Notes: generated by a model not told the origin, from the sequence alone. Numbered from the stretch's first letter, positions 8,423 to 17,035 are shown. The stretch is 64,000 nucleotides of DNA from Ramlibacter albus (GCF_014297445.1 NZ_JACORU010000013.1:1-64000), one strand, 5' to 3'. Made by a program: numbers and translations.

Positions 8423-9194
8423 CGAGCAGCCCGTCACCACGCAACTGGACGGCCGCGTCGCCGTGGTACGTTTCAACCGTCCGCAGGCAATGCATGCGGT
8501 CAACGACGGCATCCGTACGGGCCTCATGGCCGCACTGCGCGAGCTCGATGCGCACGCGGGCGTCGATGCGATCGTGCTCACCGGCACAGGCGAGCGCGCT
8601 TTCTGCGCAGGGCAGGACCTGGAGGAATCCGCCGGCATCACGACCGCCAACGTGGCTGCGTGGCTGAACCGGCAGCATGCGATGTACCAGGCGGTGCGCG
8701 ACGTGACCAAGCCCATCATCGCCGCGCTCAACGGCACCGCGGTCGGGGCGGGATTCCAGATGGCGCTGATGTGCGACCTGCGCGTTGCGCATCCCGGCAT
8801 CCGCATGGGCCAGCCGGAGGTGCGCGCGGGTCTGGCCAGCATCGTGGGTTCGTGGTTGATGTCCTTGCAGATCGGGCACTCGCTCAACCAGCAGCTGTCG
8901 CTCACGGGCGAGTTGGTCTCCGGCGAGCGGGCGCATGCGCTCGGACTCGTGAACGACCTCGTGCCGCAGGGCGAGGTGCTCTCACGTGCGCTGCAACGGG
9001 CGCGCGAATTGGCGGCGCTGCCGCGCACCGCGGTGCGCCTGACCAAGCAACGCTTCCGCGAACGCACGCAGGCGGGCTTCGAGGAAGCCTGCAACGCAGG
9101 CATCCGGTACCAGCTCGAGTGCTATGCAAGCGGTGAACCCGCGCGGGTGATGGAGGAGTTCGTCGCCCGTCGCCGAAACAAGGACAACCCATGA
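8415..9194 (+). CDS. Enoyl-CoA hydratase/isomerase family protein
   Basis: A 259-residue crotonase-fold enzyme. Visible signatures are VVRFNRPQAMHAVN near the N-terminus, the oxyanion-hole stretch TGTGERAFCAGQDLEE near 60, and NGTAVGAGFQMALMCDLRVA near 100 with a downstream Glu in GQPEVRAGL. The ATG at 8415 overlaps the synthetase stop by 8 bp. Hydration of an enoyl-CoA in a beta-oxidation-like route is expected, although crotonases also isomerise or hydrolyse acyl-CoAs. It is one of two divergent crotonases in this operon, which suggests successive steps on one substrate. Confidence 0.9.
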   Translation: MADEQPVTTQLDGRVAVVRFNRPQAMHAVNDGIRTGLMAALRELDAHAGVDAIVLTGTGERAFCAGQDLEESAGITTANVAAWLNRQHAMYQAVRDVTKPIIAALNGTAVGAGFQMALMCDLRVAHPGIRMGQPEVRAGLASIVGSWLMSLQIGHSLNQQLSLTGELVSGERAHALGLVNDLVPQGEVLSRALQRARELAALPRTAVRLTKQRFRERTQAGFEEACNAGIRYQLECYASGEPARVMEEFVARRRNKDNP

Positions 9195-10624
9195 AGATCC
9201 ACGACCAACTTTTCATTGATGGCGCCTGGCGTACGGCCACCGGCGACGCCGAGCTGCAAGTGACCGACAGCTACACCGAAGAGCCGTTCGCGAGCTATCG
9301 CACGGCATCGCCCGCGGACGTGGACGCCGCGGTCCGCGCTGCACGCGCGGCGTTCGCCGCATGGTCGGTGATGCCGCTGCCCGAGCGGGTTGCGGCGGTC
9401 CGCCGCGTCGGGCAAGCCCTGCGGGAGCGCAGCGGTGCCATCGCAAACGTGATCTCGCGCGAAGTAGGCATGCCCTTGAAGCTGGCCGCGCGGATCCAGG
9501 CCGCCGCGCCGATCGCCGCATGGGAGCTCCATGCCGAACTCGCCACGCAGATCGAATGGGAGGAACGTATCGGCCACTCGCTCGTGCAGCAGGTCGCAGT
9601 CGGCGTCGTCGCATGCATCACCCCGTGGAACTACCCGCTGCACCAGGTGACTGCGAAGCTTGCACCGGCGCTGCTGGCCGGGTGCACGGTGGTGCTCAAA
9701 CCGTCGGAGCTCGCGCCCTCGAGCGCCTTCATGCTTGCCGAGGCGATCGAAGCTGCAGGGCTGCCGCCGGGGGTTTTCAACCTGGTGCATGGCACCGGGC
9801 CCGAAGTGGGCGAAGCGCTGGTCAAGCACCCGGAGGTCGACATGGTCTCGCTGACCGGTTCCACCGCCGCGGGCCGGCGAGTCGCGGCGCTCGCGGCAGC
9901 CGATATCAAGCGCGTCGCGCTGGAGCTCGGCGGCAAGTCGGCCTCCGTGGTGCTGCCCGGCGCTGACCTCGCAGCCGCCGTGAAGGCGACACTCGCCAGC
10001 TGCTACCTCAATTCGGGCCAGACCTGCTCGGCGACTACGCGCCTGCTGGTGCCTCGCGCCCAGGCAACGCAGGCCGCGCACCTTGCGGCGGAACTCTCCG
10101 CGCAGTGGAAACCGGGTGACCCTGCCGACCCGGCAACGCGGCTCGGACCTCTTGTTTCCGCCGCGCAGCGCGCGAAGGTGCGCGCGATGGTGCAGGCGGC
10201 CCTGGCAGCAGGCGCGGAGCTCGCGACAAGCGATACGCCTCTGCCCGCGCACGGATTCTTCGTCGCACCGACAGTGCTCAAGCGCGTCACGCCCGACATG
10301 GCGATTGCGCGCGAGGAAGTGTTCGGGCCGGTGCTGGCGCTGATCGACTACGACGACGAGGATGACGCGGTTTCGATGGCCAACGGAACCGAGTACGGCC
10401 TTGCGGCGGCGGTGTGGGCGGCGACACCCGCGGCCGCACTGCCAGTCGCGCGCCGCCTGCGGGCGGGGCAGGTCGACATCAACGGCGCGCCCTTCAATCC
10501 GCAGGCTCCTTTCGGCGGCTTCAAGCGCTCGGGAATCGGGCGCGAGAACGGCCGCGCGGGCATCGAGGAGTTCCTCGAGCCTGTTTCATTGCAATTGCCA
10601 GCCACTTACTTCGAAACGCCATGA
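9191..10624 (+). CDS. NAD(P)-dependent aldehyde dehydrogenase
   Basis: A 477-residue ALDH-superfamily enzyme that oxidises an aldehyde to the acid. Landmarks are the cofactor-binding region ACITPWNYPLHQ near 140 and KPSELAP near 170, the general-base Glu in LELGGKS near 240, the nucleophile Cys in SGQTCSA near 280, and EEVFGPVLALI near 375. All catalytic residues are present. It overlaps both neighbours by 4 bp, so it is tightly coupled to the two crotonases. The aldehyde may come from side-chain cleavage by one of them (inference). Confidence 0.93.
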   Translation: MKIHDQLFIDGAWRTATGDAELQVTDSYTEEPFASYRTASPADVDAAVRAARAAFAAWSVMPLPERVAAVRRVGQALRERSGAIANVISREVGMPLKLAARIQAAAPIAAWELHAELATQIEWEERIGHSLVQQVAVGVVACITPWNYPLHQVTAKLAPALLAGCTVVLKPSELAPSSAFMLAEAIEAAGLPPGVFNLVHGTGPEVGEALVKHPEVDMVSLTGSTAAGRRVAALAAADIKRVALELGGKSASVVLPGADLAAAVKATLASCYLNSGQTCSATTRLLVPRAQATQAAHLAAELSAQWKPGDPADPATRLGPLVSAAQRAKVRAMVQAALAAGAELATSDTPLPAHGFFVAPTVLKRVTPDMAIAREEVFGPVLALIDYDDEDDAVSMANGTEYGLAAAVWAATPAAALPVARRLRAGQVDINGAPFNPQAPFGGFKRSGIGRENGRAGIEEFLEPVSLQLPATYFETP

Positions 10625-11433
10625 CCTACCAGCAGATCCGCGTGAGCCTTGATGACGCCGTCGCCGTCATCACATTGAACCGCCCCGAGCGCATGAACGC
10701 GCTGACCAAGGTGCTCGAAGCCGAGCTGCGCGATGCCGTCGAACAAGCCGGCCGCGACAAGGAAGTGCGCGCCATCGTGCTGACAGGAGCGGGGCGCGCG
10801 TTCTGTGCCGGCATGGACATGGACGAACTCGAGGTCCTGCCGCCCGACGACATCCGCGCGGCGCAATGGATGCGCCCGTTCGACATGAACCGGCGCGCGG
10901 ACTACCAGACGCGCTATTCATACTTCCCGGCGGCGCCCAAGCCGGTGATCACCGCGATCAATGGCGCCGCCGCGGGGCTGGGACTCGTGATGGCGCTGTA
11001 CAGCGACTTTCGCATCGCCTCGGAGCAGGCGGTCTTCGCCACGGCGTTCGCCAAACGCGGGCTGGTGGCGGAACACGGCATCGCGTGGATGCTGCCCCGT
11101 ATCGTCGGTCATGCGCATGCAACGGACCTGCTGCTCACCTCGCGCAAGGTCGACGCCAGCGAGGCGCTGCGCATGGGGCTGGTGAACCGGGTGGTGGCGG
11201 CGGATCACTTGCTGCCCGAGGCGCTGGCGCTTGCAAGCACGCTGTCCACCGAGGTCTCGCCGCGCTCCGTGCGCGTGATGAAGCGGCAGCTGTGGGAGGC
11301 GCCGTTCCAAAGCCTGGGCGAGGCCGTGGCGCTGGCCAACGCCGAGATGTTCACCAGCCTGCAAAGCGAGGACTTCAAGGAAGGCGTGGCGCACTTCCAG
11401 GAGAAGCGGCCGGCGCGGTTCACGGGCAACTGA
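10621..11433 (+). CDS. Enoyl-CoA hydratase-related protein
   Basis: A 270-residue crotonase-fold enzyme and last gene of the acyl-CoA operon. Motifs: VITLNRPERMNALT, AGRAFCAGMDMDELE near 60, NGAAAGLGLVMALYSDFRIA near 115, and a Glu in GLVAEHGIAW near 140. I chose the ATG at 10621, which overlaps the ALDH stop, over longer upstream extensions that lie inside the ALDH gene. The family includes hydratases, isomerases and hydrolases. The second crotonase in the operon has a different sequence, so the two probably act on different intermediates. Confidence 0.9.
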   Translation: MTYQQIRVSLDDAVAVITLNRPERMNALTKVLEAELRDAVEQAGRDKEVRAIVLTGAGRAFCAGMDMDELEVLPPDDIRAAQWMRPFDMNRRADYQTRYSYFPAAPKPVITAINGAAAGLGLVMALYSDFRIASEQAVFATAFAKRGLVAEHGIAWMLPRIVGHAHATDLLLTSRKVDASEALRMGLVNRVVAADHLLPEALALASTLSTEVSPRSVRVMKRQLWEAPFQSLGEAVALANAEMFTSLQSEDFKEGVAHFQEKRPARFTGN

Positions 11434-11439
11434 GGGCGC

Positions 11440-11643
11440 TCAAGTACGTATGTCGGCTCCGTACGTGTCCTCGAGGCGGGCAGCTACCGTGCGCAGCGTT
11501 TCCAGCTTCTCCTTGCTGCCGATCGTCTGATCCGGATGGCTGAAGCAGCACACCGTTGCGAATGCGAGCCCGTCGCTCCCCACGATCGGTGCATCGCACG
11601 CGCCGCGTCGCGTTCGTCGCATGGCGCGACGCGGCTTGCGCAA
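11440..11643 (-). pseudogene. Possible decayed GAF-like fragment
   Basis: A short open stretch of 67 codons on the minus strand. Its middle (VGSDGLAFATVCCFSHPD, then KEKLETLRTVAARLE) looks like the end of a GAF or IclR-effector-type domain. The first 15 residues are arginine-rich and have no clear ribosome binding site, so it is more likely the tail of a lost gene than a functional small protein. It lies between the convergent acyl-CoA operon and the Roadblock gene. Confidence 0.3.
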
Positions 11644-11683
11644 TGGAGGCTGCAGCCGCAGGGAGTCACCCGTCGTGCGCGGA

Positions 11684-12043
11684 TCAGAAGTTCAGGTCGC
11701 GGTCGGCGTCCTGGACCTTGCGCCGCGACATGGCCAGGTTCGCCTTGGCCTTGTCGAGCACGTAGTAGATGAAGACGCCTTCCTTGCGCGCGCAGGGCCG
11801 GATGATGTGGTACTGGCGGCCAAGCGTGATGAGGATGTCCTCGATCGTCTCGTTCAGGCCCAATGCCTTCATGGTCTTGAGCTTGGCGCGCACCACCTCC
11901 GTGTTGCCCGCGGCGGCAATCTCGAGGTCCACCCCCGAGCCGGCCGAGCCGAGCATCATTCCGCTGTTGGAGTCCACGACAGCTGCGCACATGGCGCCGT
12001 CCCCCGTGAGCAAGTCGTCGAGCATCTGCTTGATAGTTGACAT
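11684..12043 (-). CDS. Roadblock/LC7-domain protein, second copy
   Basis: A 119-residue single-domain protein. The pattern GAMCAAVVDSNSGMMLG, a central helix AAAGNTEVVRAKLKTMKALG, then EDILITLGRQYHIIRP matches Roadblock/LC7 (MglB-like) folds that dimerise and regulate small Ras-like GTPases. I chose ATG 12043, preceded by AAAGGG, over an upstream extension without a binding site. It is the last gene of the signalling operon, 86 bp after the first Roadblock gene, and could be part of a GTPase-activating complex for the MglA-like protein at 12524 (inference). Confidence 0.8.
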   Translation of the reverse strand: MSTIKQMLDDLLTGDGAMCAAVVDSNSGMMLGSAGSGVDLEIAAAGNTEVVRAKLKTMKALGLNETIEDILITLGRQYHIIRPCARKEGVFIYYVLDKAKANLAMSRRKVQDADRDLNF

Positions 12044-12129
12044 CTGAGTCCCTTTCGTAGGTCGTTGCGTCCGTTGGATCCAGTCCGGCGTGTGACGCGA
12101 AAGCCCGCCGGCCGGCATTGGGTGCCGCC

Positions 12130-12531
12130 TCAGGCGGCGGCAAGCGCGCGCGCGGCGGCCGCGGCGCGGTAGTTGACCTCACCGACGAGTGCGCCGGGCC
12201 CGGCGATCACGTTGATCACGAGCGGCGTGTCCACGCGTGCCACGCTGAAGACGACCGCGAAGCCGCCGTCGGTGTCGACCGTCACGCTGCGCGCCTTGCC
12301 CAGCTTGGCCTCGACGGAGACCACCTCGCCGATTGCGGCAATCGAACTGGCAAGGGCCGCGATGCGATGCGGGTCGATGCGGGCGCGCAGTGCAGTGGCG
12401 ATGTCGAAGCCGTCCATGGTCGCAACGACCACCGCCTGCGCGCCACCGGTCTCGTCCAGGATGTGCTGGGCCTCGCGCTGGGCGGCGGCGGCGAGCGCGG
12501 CCGCCACTTTCACCTTGTGCTGTTCACTCAT
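12130..12531 (-). CDS. Roadblock/LC7-domain protein, first copy (MglB-like)
   Basis: A 133-residue protein with an N-terminal helix (KVAAALAAAAQREAQHILDE) and a Roadblock core (AQAVVVATMDGFDIATAL, HRIAALASSIAAIGEVVS, VINVIAGPGALVGEV). It overlaps the start of its operon partner downstream of the GTPase gene by 8 bp, the tightest coupling in this operon. In Myxococcus MglB is the activating protein of MglA; the pairing here predicts the same, but no polarity phenotype can be read from sequence. The Ala-rich C-terminal tail is short. Confidence 0.85.
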   Translation of the reverse strand: MSEQHKVKVAAALAAAAQREAQHILDETGGAQAVVVATMDGFDIATALRARIDPHRIAALASSIAAIGEVVSVEAKLGKARSVTVDTDGGFAVVFSVARVDTPLVINVIAGPGALVGEVNYRAAAAARALAAA

Positions 12532-13066
12532 GGTCTTCGGTCCACTCCACTTCGATCTGCGCGAGCAGGCTGTCGATCAGCAGCAGCACGTCGTCGCGCT
12601 GCCGCACGTCGACCGGGATCACCGGCACGAGCACGCCCATGCTCGCGGCGGTGTCGGCGTAGTCGTCGCACGTCGGCGACTGCGTGATGTCGCAGCGCGT
12701 GACGCCGATCACGCATGGCACCTCGGCGATCTCCTGCGCGAATCCTTCGAGGTAGACCTTGAGGTCCTCGAGCGGCTGGGGCCTCGAGTTGTCCGCCAGG
12801 ATCACCAGGCCCAGCGCATTGCGCGCCAGGATCTTCCAGAGGAAGTCGAATCGGGCCTGCCCCGGCGTGCCGAAGAGCCGGATGCGGTCGCCGGAGTCGA
12901 GCGAGAGCACACCGAAGTCGAGCCCGACGGTCGTGCGCGCCTTCGCCAGCGAGGGGTCGGAGTTGGCGACGTCCGTGATCACGGGCGGGATCTCCGTGAC
13001 CTGGCCGATGGCGGTCGTCTTGCCGGCGCCCATGGTGCCGGTGAACAGGATCTTGTACTCGGTCAT
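12524..13066 (-). CDS. MglA-like small GTPase
   Basis: A 180-residue Ras-like GTPase of the bacterial MglA group. G1 is GTMGAGKTT at 10-18. The switch region includes a conserved Thr pair near 45-46. G3 is the MglA-type GTPGQ at 66-70 in place of DxxGQ. G4 is GVTRCD near 121-126, a TRCD variant of NKxD. No membrane anchor is visible, so it should be cytosolic. ATG 13066 was chosen because the P-loop then starts at residue 10, as usual. It is flanked by two-component genes and two Roadblock genes in one operon, so it is probably a polarity or timing switch controlled by the kinase (inference). Confidence 0.88.
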   Translation of the reverse strand: MTEYKILFTGTMGAGKTTAIGQVTEIPPVITDVANSDPSLAKARTTVGLDFGVLSLDSGDRIRLFGTPGQARFDFLWKILARNALGLVILADNSRPQPLEDLKVYLEGFAQEIAEVPCVIGVTRCDITQSPTCDDYADTAASMGVLVPVIPVDVRQRDDVLLLIDSLLAQIEVEWTEDHE

Positions 13067-13068
13067 GC

Positions 13069-13743
13069 TCAGATTCCCAGGCGGCGGCGAAAGCTCTGCA
13101 CCAGCGTGCGGCGTGCGTCCGGCGCGGCTTCGTTCGGGCGCACGGCCTGTGCACGCGCTTCGGACCGGGTTGGCGCGGGCGCGCCCCCCTCCTGGACGGT
13201 GAGCAGCCCCAGGCTGCGCAGCGTCTGCACGAAGCTCAGGCACTTCTCCGGGGGCAGGCGGCTGGCTTCGGAGAGTTCCTCGATCGAAAGCGTCTTGCGA
13301 GAAAGCATGGTGGCCATGCGCACGCGTGCGGGGTCGTTGTGCACCGACTCGGCCGGTGGCCAGCGCCGCAGGCGGTAGCGCGTCGTGCGCCCGGGCGAGC
13401 CGAACGCCGGCATGCCCACGGTTTGCGTCGCTTCGGCGCGCCCGAGACGCTGCTCCGCGGTTCGCAACCAGCGGCCCAGGCGCTCTGCACGGATCGGCCG
13501 CGGCAGCGTGTCATCCGCATCGACGGCACCAACCGGTGCCACCGTCAGGATGGCCGGCGCGAGCTCCTTGACCTGCGGCTCGTCGGCGAATTGGCTGTCG
13601 ACGAGGACTGCGTCGTAAGGGCCGTTCTCCACGTACGCCCAGCCCTGTTGCGGCGAATCCGCGGACAGCAACGCGACCAGCGCGCGCACCAGCCGCGCTT
13701 CCGCCTGCGGAAGCTGGTACACGCCGAGTCTCAGGTCCGGCAT
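13069..13743 (-). CDS. Receiver/winged-helix-like protein of the MglA operon
   Basis: A 224-residue protein of unknown function. Residues about 5-110 are arranged like a pseudo-receiver (LRLGVYQLPQ, then YDAVLVDSQF at the usual phospho-Asp strand, then APAILTVAPVGAV). Residues about 145-190 form a small winged helix (SRKTLSIEELSEASRLPPE, SFVQTLRSLGLLTV). The ATG at 13743 has a strong GGGAGG site and overlaps the previous gene by 13 bp. Only 2 bp separate it from the GTPase gene, so an adaptor between phosphorelay and GTPase is a reasonable guess, not more. Confidence 0.7.
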   Translation of the reverse strand: MPDLRLGVYQLPQAEARLVRALVALLSADSPQQGWAYVENGPYDAVLVDSQFADEPQVKELAPAILTVAPVGAVDADDTLPRPIRAERLGRWLRTAEQRLGRAEATQTVGMPAFGSPGRTTRYRLRRWPPAESVHNDPARVRMATMLSRKTLSIEELSEASRLPPEKCLSFVQTLRSLGLLTVQEGGAPAPTRSEARAQAVRPNEAAPDARRTLVQSFRRRLGI

Positions 13744-14171
13744 GGATGACCTCCCGCTTCGTCGTTGCCTGTTCCGGGACGGATGTGGGTGCGGCGAAGC
13801 ACCTGCAGCGCCGTGAAGGGCGGCATGATGCGCGCATCGACGGCCAGTGCATGTGCCCAGCACGTCGCGCCCTCGATGCGGTCGGAGCAGTACCAGAGAA
13901 CCGGGATCGTGCAGGTTCGCGGATCGGCCTCCAGCCGCCGCAGCGCGACGATGCTTTCGAGCTCCGGCATCGCCGGGTCGAGCAGGATGGCCGCAGGCAT
14001 GTGCCGGACGGCGTCTCGGTGCGCATCTTCGGCTGACTCCGCGATGCGCACCACAACGCCATCGCGCGTGAGTGCCCGCTTGAGTTCCTTTCGCAGCGGG
14101 CCCTGTTCACCGACGATGAGCATCATGCGTTCATCGTAGGCAGCGCGCCGGGCGGTTTCATCGGTGCGCAT
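13731..14171 (-). CDS. Degenerate response-regulator receiver protein
   Basis: A 146-residue stand-alone CheY-like domain. The phosphorylatable Asp is present (ILLDPAMPE, Asp near 65), but the acidic pair that binds Mg is replaced by GEQG after strand 1 (MLIVGEQG). The switch and Lys positions (IPVLWYCSD) are also unusual, so phosphorylation may be weak or absent. The start may instead be the ATG pair about 15 codons downstream. It lies in the middle of the kinase/GTPase operon. The 60-bp gap before it holds a C5/G5-rich hairpin that could attenuate transcription. Confidence 0.72.
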   Translation of the reverse strand: MRTDETARRAAYDERMMLIVGEQGPLRKELKRALTRDGVVVRIAESAEDAHRDAVRHMPAAILLDPAMPELESIVALRRLEADPRTCTIPVLWYCSDRIEGATCWAHALAVDARIMPPFTALQVLRRTHIRPGTGNDEAGGHPCRT

Positions 14172-14231
14172 CGCCCACCGTTTGCCTGCGAACCCCCGCG
14201 GGGTGGGGGACTGCCCCTTAACCCCAACGCA

Positions 14232-14774
14232 TTAGTGATGGCGGTGCGGCGCGCGGGCCTCGTGGAGGCAGCCGCAAAGCGACAGCCCATTGAGCACCGC
14301 GGCGATCGTTGCCGGCGCGACGTCCAGCTTCACCGAGAGTTCGACCGGCGTGCACGTCGTCTTGGCGAGGCGCTTGCAGACCCGCATCGCGAGCGGGTCC
14401 TCGCCAATCGCGTGGAACGATGGCCATCGCAGGAGTTCGTAGCGCCTGTCCTCGCCGAGCCAGGGCGCAAGCCCGTGGACGACCGCATAAAGGTCCCCGA
14501 GTTGCCAGCACACGCGGTCGAGGGGTTCGCCAGATTCGTCGTCGAGCCGGCCGCCGTGTTGCGCCGGCGGGGCATCGACTTCCTCGCAAAGGAGGCGCGG
14601 CAGCAACTTGAGGGCCCACGGGCCGGAGCTGTCGAACACGCGGTCGCGATGGACCCACGCCACGAGCGAGCCGTCCGAGCAAGCGAGCAGGGCATGGGGC
14701 CGCAGCCTCTGCGGCCCGCGGATGCGCTGCAGCACGCGCCAGTTGGCGAAGAGCACATACGGCGCGGCGCGCAT
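14232..14774 (-). CDS. Uncharacterised winged-helix protein of the signalling operon
   Basis: A 180-residue protein not recognised as a named family. The N-terminal part (YVLFANWRVLQRI, LLACSDGSLVAWVHRDRVFD) is compact and beta-rich. The C-terminal 50 residues (KRLAKTTCTPVELSVKLDVAPATIAAVLNGLSLCGCLHEA) read like a winged helix-turn-helix, similar in layout to the end of the 13069-13743 product. It starts 8 bp after the response-regulator stop, so it is co-transcribed. It may be a DNA-binding or protein-binding output of the system. Confidence 0.6.
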   Translation of the reverse strand: MRAAPYVLFANWRVLQRIRGPQRLRPHALLACSDGSLVAWVHRDRVFDSSGPWALKLLPRLLCEEVDAPPAQHGGRLDDESGEPLDRVCWQLGDLYAVVHGLAPWLGEDRRYELLRWPSFHAIGEDPLAMRVCKRLAKTTCTPVELSVKLDVAPATIAAVLNGLSLCGCLHEARAPHRHH

Positions 14775-14781
14775 GCGGGCA

Positions 14782-15417
14782 TCACCCTTCGTATGGAGAG
14801 ACGAGGCCGATGCGCACGGCGTAGCGCACGATGCCGGCGATGTCGCGGATGCCCAGCCTGTCCATGATCTGCCCCCGGTGCGTCTCCACCGTCTTGAGCG
14901 ACAGGCCGAGCGTGCGCGCGATCTCCTTCGACGAGCGGCCCATGGCGACGAGTTTGAGGATGTCGGTCTGGCGCGTCGACAGGCCGGGGCCCGCACGCCG
15001 GCCGCTGCTGAAAGCCTGGGCGAGCTTGCTGGAGATCACCGGGCTGAGGTACATGTCGTCGCGCGCCACCGTCGCCAGTGCGCTCTCGAGTTCGGCGACG
15101 GCAGAGCCCTTCACCACGTAGCCGAGCGCGCCTTCGCGCAAGGCCTCGGCGACGTACTCGTCGCCGTCGTGCATCGACAAGAGGATGACCTTGGTGGCCA
15201 TGCCGTTCGCGCGGATCCTGCGCAGCACGCCAATCCCATTGAGCTTGGGCATCGCGATGTCCAGCAACGCGATGTCGGGGTTCAGGGCAAGCACGAGCCT
15301 CAGGGCCTGTTCGCCGTCGGCGGCCTCGCCGGCGACCTCGATACCGGGCATCCGGTCCAGCAGCAGGCGCAGGCCCGCGCGCACCAGGCCATGGTCGTCC
15401 GCGACGATGATCTTCAT
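14782..15417 (-). CDS. NarL/FixJ-family response regulator
   Basis: A 211-residue two-domain regulator. The receiver domain (1-120) has the acidic pair D7-D8, phospho-Asp D53 in LLDIAMP, and Lys in YVVKGS near 107. The LuxR-type helix-turn-helix (about 145-205) reads LSTRQTDILKLVAMGRSSKEIA and LGLSLKTVETHRGQIMDRLG. All phosphotransfer residues are intact. It overlaps the kinase gene by 4 bp, which makes the two a cognate pair. It is the likely transcriptional output of the system; its target promoters cannot be told from sequence. Confidence 0.93.
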   Translation of the reverse strand: MKIIVADDHGLVRAGLRLLLDRMPGIEVAGEAADGEQALRLVLALNPDIALLDIAMPKLNGIGVLRRIRANGMATKVILLSMHDGDEYVAEALREGALGYVVKGSAVAELESALATVARDDMYLSPVISSKLAQAFSSGRRAGPGLSTRQTDILKLVAMGRSSKEIARTLGLSLKTVETHRGQIMDRLGIRDIAGIVRYAVRIGLVSPYEG

Positions 15418-16937
15418 GCCGCGCCGCCCTCGGTGGCTGCATCCGCAGCCGGCCACGGCAGGCGCACGCGGATGCTTGTCCCGGAGCCGACGGTGCTCTC
15501 CAGTTGCATGTACCCGTCCAACTCCTCCACCCGCTGTTGCATGCTCGCCAGCCCGAGCGAGTTGCGGCCCGGCGCGACGAACCAGGACGCGCCCGTCTCG
15601 AACCCGCTGCCGTTGTCGAGGACTTCGATGTGCAGGCAGCCACTGCGGTCTTCCACCAGCACGCCGGCGCGGGTCGCGCGCGAATGCCGCACCACGTTCG
15701 TCAATGCCTCCTGCACCACCCGGAACGCGCAGAGCTCGATGTCTTGCAGCGTCCTCTTGCGCTCGAGGCGGCAACGCATGGAGACGTCGGGGAGCGCCGG
15801 CCGCACGAAACGCTCGATGAGCCAGCCCAGCGCGGGCTCCAGGCCCAGGTCGTCGAGCACATGGGGATAGAGATTGGCCGTGACGTCGCGCACCCGGTGC
15901 AGCGACTCGTCGATCAGATAGGCGACGTGCCGCAGGTCCTGCGTCTGCGCGGGCGCCGCGCCTTGCGCGAGCGAATCGACGGCCAGCTTCAGCGCGGTCA
16001 GCACCTGGCCGACGTCGTCATGCAGGTCCTGCGCCACCCGGCGGCGTTCGCGCTCCTGGGCGTCAATCATCGACGCGGAGACGCGGTCGAGCCGGCGATG
16101 CAGCACAGTCAGCAGCCCCTCCTGCTCGCGCAGGCGCGTCACGTCGGCCTCGATGGCGATGATGCCCAGCAAGGCACCGTGCTGCCGGATGGCGTGCACC
16201 CGCAGCTGCACGTTGCGCACGACACCGTCGCTGGGGCGCAGTTCCAGCTCCTCGTCCACCGGCTCGCCGTTCGCGAGCGCCAGCTTGTCGCAGCGTGCGA
16301 AAGCAAGCGTGACGCTGGCCGGCAGCACGTCGCTGGGCGTGCGCCCGAGCACCTGCGCGCGGCGCACGTCGTGCCAGTCTTCGAAGGCGCGGTTGACACG
16401 CACGAACCGTCCCTTGTCGTCACGCAGCGACAGCGGCAGCGGGATCGCCTCGATCAGCTCCTGCCTGAGCTCGACGCGCGCGCGCTGCTGCGCGAAGTGC
16501 ACCAGGCGGTGGCGTATGTCGTGCAGTTCCAGGTGTGCCCAGACGCTTCGGTCGGCCTCGTAGCGCACCGCGCGAACTTCCACCGGCCACTGCCGCGTGC
16601 CGAGCGTGGTGACCAGTTGGCAGTTGCGAACGCTGCCTTTGAAGAGCTGCATGACTCGCTGTCGGGAGGCGTCGGTCAGGTTGACCAGTTGCTGGAGGCG
16701 CAGGCCATCCGGTGCGGCGCAGCCTGCGGTGCGCAGCAGGGAGCGGGCCGCTTCGTTCGCAAGCTTCACCTGCCCTGCATCGCAGCAGATCAGGGTGGGC
16801 GTCGGCGCGCGGTCGAGCGCGAGCGCCGGCCATGCGGGCGCTTGCGCCTCGCCCCTCAGGAGCGACCACCAGTTTCCCCTCCTGCGCCCGTTCGGCGGCG
16901 CCCCTTCACTTCCGGATTCCACTCGTGATACTGTCAA
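15414..16937 (-). CDS. Soluble PAS-containing NarX-type sensor histidine kinase
   Basis: About 507 residues with no membrane segments, so a cytoplasmic sensor. Two PAS-like domains (about 45-130 and 160-270; LPLSLRDDKGRFVRVNRAFED) precede a HisKA_3 dimerisation domain with the phospho-acceptor His near 306 (RRRVAQDLHDDVGQ). A HATPase domain follows (VVQEALTNVVRHSRATRAG near 410, DNGSGFE near 441, LGLASMQQRVEELDG near 465). No heme-, flavin- or bilin-binding Cys/His pattern is obvious, so the ligand is unknown. The start is uncertain: TTG at 16937 or GTG at 16922, neither with a clear binding site. It is divergent from the CarH-like gene across a palindrome. Confidence 0.9.
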   Translation of the reverse strand: MTVSRVESGSEGAPPNGRRRGNWWSLLRGEAQAPAWPALALDRAPTPTLICCDAGQVKLANEAARSLLRTAGCAAPDGLRLQQLVNLTDASRQRVMQLFKGSVRNCQLVTTLGTRQWPVEVRAVRYEADRSVWAHLELHDIRHRLVHFAQQRARVELRQELIEAIPLPLSLRDDKGRFVRVNRAFEDWHDVRRAQVLGRTPSDVLPASVTLAFARCDKLALANGEPVDEELELRPSDGVVRNVQLRVHAIRQHGALLGIIAIEADVTRLREQEGLLTVLHRRLDRVSASMIDAQERERRRVAQDLHDDVGQVLTALKLAVDSLAQGAAPAQTQDLRHVAYLIDESLHRVRDVTANLYPHVLDDLGLEPALGWLIERFVRPALPDVSMRCRLERKRTLQDIELCAFRVVQEALTNVVRHSRATRAGVLVEDRSGCLHIEVLDNGSGFETGASWFVAPGRNSLGLASMQQRVEELDGYMQLESTVGSGTSIRVRLPWPAADAATEGGAA

Positions 16938-16942
16938 TTTAT

Positions 16943-16954
16943 TGTGCTAGCACA
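16943..16954. promoter_or_regulatory. Perfect 12-bp palindrome in the kinase/CarH divergent promoter
   Basis: TGTGCTAGCACA is identical on both strands and lies in the 98-bp spacer between the two divergent genes. Half-site-like TGTAACA and ATGTAC sequences follow within 25 bp. It is a good candidate operator for the MerR/CarH-type protein encoded next to it, which would then control both directions. Confidence 0.5.
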
Positions 16955-17035
16955 GCGACAGCTTTTTGTAACAGATGTACTCAACAGTGAACAAGTTCGC
17001 AGCAGAAACCCTCGCCGCGGCCCGACAATTCGAAA

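Noticed and set aside
11444..11484. Terminator hairpin with TACGTA and GTACGT sequences after the acyl-CoA operon
   Set aside because: The pairing is short and imperfect and has no T-run, so it was not listed as a terminator.
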